Assembly (NCBI RefSeq): GCF_036711975.1
Contig: NC_091972.1
Location: 15,257,001-15,321,000 of the forward strand
DNA: 64,000 nt
Reading direction: 5' to 3'
DNA from: Onthophagus taurus
Lineage: Eukaryota > Arthropoda > Insecta > Coleoptera > Scarabaeidae
The notes beneath the pieces were generated by a model, which had not been told where the DNA came from, made no database searches, and saw nothing but the letters and a program-made list of their open reading frames with translations. This document shows, one piece after another, positions 58,401 through 64,000 of this stretch. The translations under genes were made by a program, and so were the position numbers. The first letter of the stretch is position 1, and each line of letters starts with the position of its first letter.

Positions 58401-61355
58401 CAAAGTACAAAAGCCATGACCAGCCACCAATCTGGTCTTATCGTCAGATTACAAGAAATAATGCCTAATGCCATATGAAGACATTGTTTTTTACATCGAG
58501 AAGCTCTTGCGTCAAAAACTCTACCACCTGAAATGGATTGTGTTATAAAAACTTCGTCGTTAATGTTGTAAATACCCTTAAGGGTTAATTTTTCGAAAAA
58601 TCTGCCCATATGAATCCCATATGAAAATCAATTTTCTGATCTCCTTTAGCTGACATATTCGAATAATTAAATATTTTGAACAATAATTTGCAAGGTCGCG
58701 ACGTTAATTTAATTACACCCACAGATAAAGTGAAGGAATTGATTTATGGTCGACTTCAATTGGCAAAAAGCACTTCGATTCATTCCGGTGCATTTAGGAA
58801 ATTATGGAAGATGTATTCAAGTGTGGTGTTACGAATTTTGAACAAGTGTTTGCTGCTTTGCTCAATTTAAAACAACAGCTCTGTGGTTATTTTCCTGAAG
58901 AATTTAAAAATAATTACGACAATTACAGATGGATACTAAATCCGTTTTTAGAAAAATCCGTTCAACATGTTGAAATACCAATAAAATCGTACTGGTCTTG
59001 AAAACGATATATTTATGTGTGTCTCAAATACTAAGCGTAGCTTAGAAAGACTAGTTTTAGAAAAATAGGCGCATGGGTCTCATTAACATTAAATTTTAAT
59101 GTATACATTAATGATTAAAATATTCTACTTTATTTTCCTCTTCTATTTTTACGAAGATAAAATTTTGTTTTATGTTTCATCTGATAAGTCGACAGTAAAA
59201 TAAAAAGATATGATTTAACTAAGTCTTTTTGTTTTATGTTTGGAAATGCACGGCGACCCTCCTGGAGGTCGCGACCCACACTTTAGGACACTGGTTAAGA
59301 TCATAGCGATGCAGTGTTAAATTTAATATGTTACTTATCGGAATATGATAGATTTCATTAGTCGCGGTACAAAGGTTGGATTTTGCAGATTACTGATAGT
59401 GTGATGAATCTATATTTCATGGTAAATACCTACAAAATTCATTATTATGTGCTTCACATTATGTAATTACTATCTTGAATATAAAGACCAATCTGAATAA
59501 ATTTAAACCTTAATTTTTTTAAAACACAACTTTCCTCTTTATTTTTTGTATAGTACTTGGTGATTCATTAAATGAAATTGATTCACACTGAACAATGTAA
59601 CTTGTAAATTATACTTTGCCTTTTTTTCGTTTCATTCCAATCCATTTATACGTTTGATTCGCTACTATAATCGTATAGATTTCATTTGCGGGTATAAACG
59701 GTTCAGAAATGCTTTTGTGGGTAATAACGCCATTTTTGTTGTGTTTATTATTTAGTTTAAAGCCAAGTTTGGGATCGAACAATACCATTAAACCGAGAAT
59801 ACATAACGGTTTTAGTGTTTCACCTAATGGCGTTCCATTTCAAACATTGATACTAAGCGTGAATACCCGAAGCGATTTAATACAATGTGGCGGGGTAATT
59901 TATGGAAAAAGAACTGTTTTATCGGCGGCGCATTGTTTTCGAAATGTTTCAATTGATGAAATTTCTGTGTTCGCAGGTACGTTTGGAAATTAATAATTTT
60001 GTGTTATTAATCGTTAATGTAATTTGTAGGTATTAATAATATAAACGAAGTAAAATTAATTAATTCATTTAACGTTAAAAAAATAAAAATACATCCTAAC
60101 TACACTAAACCTGGTTCCTACAGCAACGACCTAGCAATTGTTTGTTTAGAAAAACCGTTAACCTTTTCTGATACAGTAAAATCGATTGGGTTGGTGAACA
60201 AAGAACCAGTAGCTGAAAGTAGAGCTTCAATGTATGGCTGGGGTAAATCGAAAAATAAAAGAGGCACACTTGGTATTGAATTGTTACAAGCAAACGTTAC
60301 TCTACGATCAACTGAATTCTGTAAGAGGATTTACAACATGGATCCCAGCGAAATCTGTACATTTGATCCTATCATGAAAACTAACGCTTGTAAGGTAGAG
60401 GAGAATAGAAAATAAATCGATAACAAAACTTTTCAATATAATACGTTCTTTTAGGGCGATTCTGGTTCCCCTCTTGTACAAAATGGAAAGTTGATCGGTA
60501 TTGGGTCGTTCTCAAACAGCCAATACTGCGAAGGAAAGTCTGTATCGTTTTTTATAAATATCATACAATTCAGAGATTTTATTAAAAATAATAAATGCGA
60601 ATAGTTTCTTCTTTTTAAAGAGATTTTTGTAATAACTTATTGTAATCAATTTTAAAAATAATCTCATTGTGTAAGCACGCAAATTGAAACTTGGGTTCGC
60701 CAAGAATAAATGAAATCGATATTCGAGCTATTATATTGCCCGGATATTACAGGAAAGGGTCTTAGTGACCGCCCCCTCAGCAGGAATTCCTGGTAGAATT
60801 CTCGTCGGTGTTTGCAGATAATTTATTCGGTGGATATAATCGTTTAAAAATTAGAAAAAAATTTACTTACCATCTTCCGGAATAACCCTTGACCTGACTA
60901 AATCTGCTTTGTTCGCAACCAGAATAACGGCTTTTGTGCTTATTGCGTCCATTGTCCATAAGGTTTGTAAAATTCTTTCAGAACATTCTAAACTATCTCG
61001 ATCTGTGATTGAATAAACCACACAATATGCATGTGGATCATTGTATTTTGATATTATGCTATCAGGCTGAAAATAAAAAAACACATTAGTTTATTAATAT
61101 TGAATTTTCTTGACGGGAGAAATCAAAAAATCTAATATTCCAGTTGAATTTATGATCTGAGAAATGGAGGTTTATAGATCTGAAAATCTATTGAATGTAA
61201 GGATGTAGTAGAAATGAGATTGCGGATAGGAAAGTGGTCAGAAGTGCCCCAAAACCCACTTACCGACATGTCGGCGGTGGCATAATCGACGAACATCAAT
61301 TCCGACTCTTGACCGGCCAGTAAAACGGATATTGAACGTTCACCGCTGTCGTCGT
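55471..61355 (-). CDS. RGK-family small GTPase (Rad/Rem/Gem/Kir type), 3' part
   Basis: Three minus-strand exons, in order 61264-61355, 60871-61066 and 55471-55823, join in phase (G|AG giving Glu) to about 213 codons. The first gives ERSISVLLAGQESELMFVDY and ATADMS, where the usual G3 D-x-x-G is absent, as is typical of RGK proteins. The second carries the Ras-like core and the G4 box NKAD. The third has the G5 region DCKYIETST, then HHNV-like INHNVNELLVG, a basic Ser-rich tail, and the RGK hallmark end KSKSCENLHVL with its conserved Cys seven from the terminus. RGK proteins are membrane-associated and bind calcium-channel beta subunits, reducing channel activity. The P-loop exon must lie beyond the window's right edge. 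The 5.0 kb intron 55824-60870 hosts a serine protease gene on the other strand and a hAT remnant. Confidence 0.93.
55881..56160 (-). other. GC-raised open region inside the RGK intron
   Basis: Two overlapping minus frames are open: one of about 125 codons (55862-56239) and one ending FWNIANKGIDPFINNPSLDG at 55881. A strong pyrimidine tract (TTTCTACCCCAACTCCCCTC) precedes it. This could be an alternative exon or a piece of an unrecognised repeat. I know no family for either frame. Confidence 0.25.
56240..57009. other. RGK intron, no feature seen
   Basis: AT-rich. Frames at 56565-56907 on both strands are unrecognised and probably chance. Confidence 0.35.
57010..57450 (+). mobile_element. LINE scrap in the RGK intron
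   Basis: Plus frames give NKSRT-like KDRAKNRTVRVACGFRDVVR and, near 57395-57430, RPMIMYGAGAWT, the R-P-x-x-x-Y-G-A-e-x-W-T box found in RTE/Jockey RT C-termini. The rest is too decayed to place. Confidence 0.4.
57890..59293 (+). mobile_element. ZBED5/SCAND3-type hAT transposase remnant
   Basis: Plus frames in order read QKVLLVSYKVAYRVAKTSNT then HTIAENLILP (57980-58065). At 58250-58350 is NSAQFVTFVRHDTNNCIKED then ILFCSPL. Near 58395-58430 is a K-A-M-T block (STKAMTSHQSGLIVRLQE), and near 58480-58510 HCFLHREALASKTLPPEMDC. Then come LQGRDVNLITPTDKVKE (58685-58735) and NYDNYRWILNPFLE (58910-58955). This is the exact domain order of ZBED5-like hAT transposases, broken by stops and shifts. The right end, GGTCGCGACCCACA to CACTG at 59293, has the reverse complement CAGTG terminus and GGGTCGCGACC word typical of hAT ends. 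The left end was not found. Confidence 0.8.
59294..59708. other. 5' flank of the nested protease gene
   Basis: AT-rich. A TATAAA sits at 59693-59698, too near the ATG (about 11-16 nt) to serve as its TATA box. Another TATA-like word lies at 59646-59650. No conclusion on the promoter. Confidence 0.3.
59709..60604 (+). CDS. Chymotrypsin-fold (S1) serine protease, 3 exons
   Basis: Exons 59709-59976, 60030-60394 and 60455-60604 join in phase (GT-AG) to 260 aa. Residues 1-22 are a signal peptide. Activation would cleave at R30|IHNG, a variant of R|IVGG, after a very short propeptide. The triad is H75 (LSAAHC), D123 (NDLAI) and S214 (GDSGSP). Three disulfide pairs expected for the fold are present (CGG..AAHC; FCKR..EIC; CKGDSG..YCEG). 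The pocket residue six before the active serine is Asn instead of the trypsin Asp, and the usual GDSGGP is GDSGSP, so substrate preference is probably not tryptic. No clip domain is present. The gene lies wholly in the large intron of the RGK gene, antisense to it. A poly(A) signal follows about 100 nt after the stop. It is likely secreted and active, since triad and frame are intact. Confidence 0.93.
60705..60710 (+). terminator. Poly(A) signal of the nested protease gene
   Basis: AATAAA on plus lies 101-106 nt past the protease stop and before the next RGK exon, so the nested transcript can end within the intron. Confidence 0.5.
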
Positions 61356-61466
61356 CTGAAACGAAAATGGAAAAAATTTAATCCTAAATTCTATCAAGAG
61401 GTTAGAAACTGCTTAAGTTACGTCTCAATTTTCACCTATTCATAATAACTCGCAATGTTTAAAAGA
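61356..61466. other. RGK intron start
   Basis: Short stretch upstream of the 92-nt RGK exon, with no feature. Confidence 0.3.
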
Positions 61467-61842
61467 ATACAGTAATTCCCGATATAACGGATTAATACGG
61501 GGCATGGAGTGTCCGTTATAGCCAAAACTCGAATGTAAGAGAATTGCTACATCTCAGGAACAGATGCACAGCTCCAAGGCCCGTTCGTGACGTCAGCGCT
61601 AAATAACAATTAAAACTAAAATTGCCGTCCTTGATTTATACATCGTATAGACAACTCGTGGAATACCCCGAGTTTATTTATGAACATGGAATAGAGCAAG
61701 TTGGGGAATAACCCGAGTGGGATTCTATCTATGAGCGCTAACATTTATATTTAAATATAGTGATGTATTAAATAGATAATGTTAATGGTATAACTTAAAA
61801 ATATTTTGTCCGTTATATCAGAATCGACATTTTCCTATACTT
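61467..61842. mobile_element. Possible pogo/Tigger-like MITE
   Basis: ACAGTAATTCCCGATATAAC followed by GGA near 61469-61492 partly inverts to TCCGTTATATCAGAATCGAC near 61809-61829. An internal TCCGTTATAGCC at 61511 is a second copy. TIRs of CAGT..CCGxTATAACGGA type are typical of pogo-like elements. There is no coding sequence; the ends are approximate. Confidence 0.35.
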
Positions 61843-62379
61843 ATTGAAGAGTCCAGGATAAATCCTACACCTTACTCTTATTACATGCAATAAAAAATTG
61901 TTTTTTTTATGTTAGAATGGTGTTTGGAAAAAAAAATAGCCCTCGGTAAACACAAAATACAAGACTAATAAAAAATATCGATTATTAAGTAAACACTGCC
62001 CAACAAACTACTTTTTAAGTTATCTTAATTAAAGATTTGAAAACTTGATTTTAATCTCTGATAGTGTTATGAATAAGTGATTCTTTGCGAAAATGAATAC
62101 GTTTGCAGAACTTTTTATACGTTAGCTGAACGTTAGCTAAATTAAAAAAGTTTTTTAATAAGAAAAGATTTCACTTCAACTTATCAAAATAAGAAAACTG
62201 CCAATGTGTTGAAAATCAAATTGAAATTTTTGAAGAGTTGTGAATCAATCTGGGTGTCTTAGTCGTCTGTGGACACAGAAACTAGCAATAGAATAAAATA
62301 ACTCAGCGTTTCAGCAAACGAAATATTAGCAATGTGAGAAAAATATTAATGTATTAAACTTCTAAAACGCCAAACTTGG
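61843..62379. other. RGK intron, AT-rich
   Basis: No feature supported. Confidence 0.35.
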
Positions 62380-63010
62380 CACATCTATCTCAAAAAACCA
62401 AAAAGTTCGAACTTTCAACTTTTAATTTTGACCCTATTTGTCAACTTCATAAAAAATCCTTTAAAATGACTCCAAACTCGACATATTTAACTTTAATATT
62501 AATGGAAATACAATCACTTCCGGTTTGAAACGTCAATTTTGACATATGTATTTGTCATCTACATTAAAAAACCTTTAAAATGAGTCCAAAGATGACGCAC
62601 TTATCTCAAAAAACAAAAAAGTTAGAATAAAAAACATTAAACCCCAAGTTAGCAACAATGAAGGTAGCAATTTATTTTTAAATATTAATACCAACCTTAA
62701 TTTTTGAATTTCTTTTTTAATATTTTTTTGTGACAAATATTAAGACATTTTATAAAAATTAAGAATATATCAAAATGACATTGACATTTCAAACCGGAAG
62801 TTGCTTATATCTCGAGTAATATTACAATTAAACGTATCATGTTTGGACTCATTTTAAAGGATTCTTAAGATAAAAGATTTTTAACCGGAAGTTGACCATA
62901 ACTTGAAGATAAATATGTCGTGTTTGTACTCATTTTAAAGGATTTTTAATGAAGATTACAAATATGTCAAAATTGAGGTTGACATTTTAAACCTGAAGGT
63001 AGTTATCATG
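62380..63010. mobile_element. Foldback element with ACCGGAAGT subterminal repeats
   Basis: The left half holds CACTTCCGGTTTGAAACGTC (about 62515) and AAAATGAGTCCAAAGATGAC (about 62577). The right half holds the inverted forms: TTTCAAACCGGAAGTTG (62790), TTTAACCGGAAGTTGACC (62880) and GTTTGGACTCATTTTAAAGG (62840, 62920). A 14-bp perfect palindrome AAAGTTCGAACTTT is at 62402-62415. The layout is a large imperfect inverted repeat of non-coding DNA. Confidence 0.7.
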
Positions 63011-64000
63011 TACAAGAAGTTTTATAACTGAAGTTAATCTAGTGTTAGTCACATTTCCGCACTTCCTTTTTATTTTTAACGGTTTTTTTGAGTCATTTCA
63101 CATTGATTTCAAAAAAATCGTCGATTTTTAAACCACATGATGATTTTTGAACTTTTCCCAAGTTTCTTAATATTTCTTTTGTTAAAAAAGAGTGTGCTTA
63201 AATTATAACCTCTAAACTTCGTATAACACTTCGTCGTTAATTTCATTTTACAACTTGTTAAACTTTAATTTTGTAAATTAGTAACTAATAATCTGATTTC
63301 GACTTTCATGTCTGAACTTTTTTAACAAAACAAAAAGAAATATTAAAAAACTTTTTTGTAAAATGGATGAGAGATAAGAGTTAATCTATTTGTAGAGTTC
63401 CTGAAGATGGCCAAGGGCCGAAACTGGTTAGATTTAAATTCTATATAAAATAAAAACCAGTTTAAAAGTACAAAATCAAACTCTAGATTATTTTCTTTAA
63501 AAATTTTTACAAGAATCGTAAAAATCATTTTGTCTCTAGTTTTAGTGATTAAATTTATACCACTACTTACAGAAACATCCTGTATAATCGTAAAACGTAA
63601 CAAGTGACCAAGCGGCTTCTGTGCTTGTGACAGGCACTAAACAATTTTTAATAGTTTGAGCCTGTCTATTCTGAGAAGTCTTATATTCTTAGAGAGATGA
63701 AAACGAAAATCCCGTTTTTCTCAACATTATTCATTTGTCGACTAAGCTAATGTTGAGTGATGCATAACGCGGCCCAATTAAGCTATGGAATGACCGCGCT
63801 GCAGAAGACTACTAACATGATCCTTAAAATGTAAATTAAAGCCCAACATCCAAATTACCAACTTCAATTGAAGCTTAGTTGGTCATCATTAATACATATA
63901 TTTAAGGACTGTTTAACATCGTCCAATTCCTCCCTCAAAGATGATGATAGACGATTTTGAAACTTTTATTGCGTTGTATTTAAGGGGCCGAAAAATGCAC
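63011..64000. other. Right edge, inside or upstream of the RGK gene
   Basis: No exon is seen on minus, so the RGK P-loop exon is farther right. A minus frame at 63343-63603 (86 codons) is AT-rich and unrecognised. Confidence 0.35.

Noticed and set aside
58229..58609. 126-codon minus ORF
   Set aside because: The plus strand of the same stretch carries the ordered hAT transposase motifs; the minus frame is its shadow.
1..64000. tRNA, rRNA or other structural RNA genes
   Set aside because: I saw no convincing tRNA cloverleaf or rRNA stretch by eye; a covariance-model scan would be needed to exclude them.

Overview
This is an AT-rich animal nuclear DNA window. It has genes split by GT-AG introns, polyadenylation hexamers, and many decayed LINE, hAT, Harbinger and Penelope copies, with no bacterial operon or Shine-Dalgarno layout. 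The protein families (insect-expanded DUF1091, a many-domain Kazal protein with CxxxC-type domains, an RGK GTPase, ADAT3) and the Jockey/RTE-like retrotransposon types point to an insect. A beetle is my best guess, as inference only.

Five genes can be read with confidence. From left to right: ADAT3, the catalytically silent subunit of the tRNA A34 deaminase (818-1849, minus, one exon). A secreted protein with nine Kazal domains (11897-25378, minus, eight exons, 501 aa as modelled); its signal-peptide exon lies about 11.4 kb upstream of the Kazal exons and joins them in phase. A four-exon secreted DUF1091 protein of 180 aa (26180-26893, minus). The last three coding exons of an RGK (Rad/Rem/Gem/Kir-type) GTPase (55471-61355, minus), whose P-loop exon lies outside the window. 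A complete three-exon chymotrypsin-fold serine protease of 260 aa (59709-60604, plus), nested inside the large RGK intron on the opposite strand.

The rest is intron and intergenic sequence full of old repeats. 3-11 kb: RTE- and Jockey-like LINE pieces, a hAT scrap, a degenerate minisatellite and a tandem repeat of about 188 bp. 14-25 kb: the long Kazal intron, with a duplicated block of about 700 bp carrying units of about 109 bp. 27-38 kb: three LINE remnants, a compact 85-nt hairpin, a Harbinger transposase remnant, and a Penelope-like GIY-YIG remnant next to a 187-bp tandem array. 40.4-43.6 kb: a hAT transposase remnant split by six monomers of a satellite of about 360 bp and by foldback elements. 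47-54 kb: a Jockey gag/endonuclease remnant, an unclassified transposase-like remnant and an RTE-like LINE with an internal duplication. 57-59.3 kb: a ZBED5/SCAND3-type hAT remnant with a recognisable right terminus. 61.4-63 kb: two more inverted-repeat elements inside the RGK gene.

The genes do not form one pathway; neighbourhood looks incidental. The possible exceptions are the nested protease and the presence of a protease and a Kazal protein in one region, for which I see no functional link. I found no clearly new system. The best leads are the nested protease with an unusual specificity pocket, the atypical nine-domain Kazal protein, the 30.6 kb hairpin and the satellite inside the hAT remnant.
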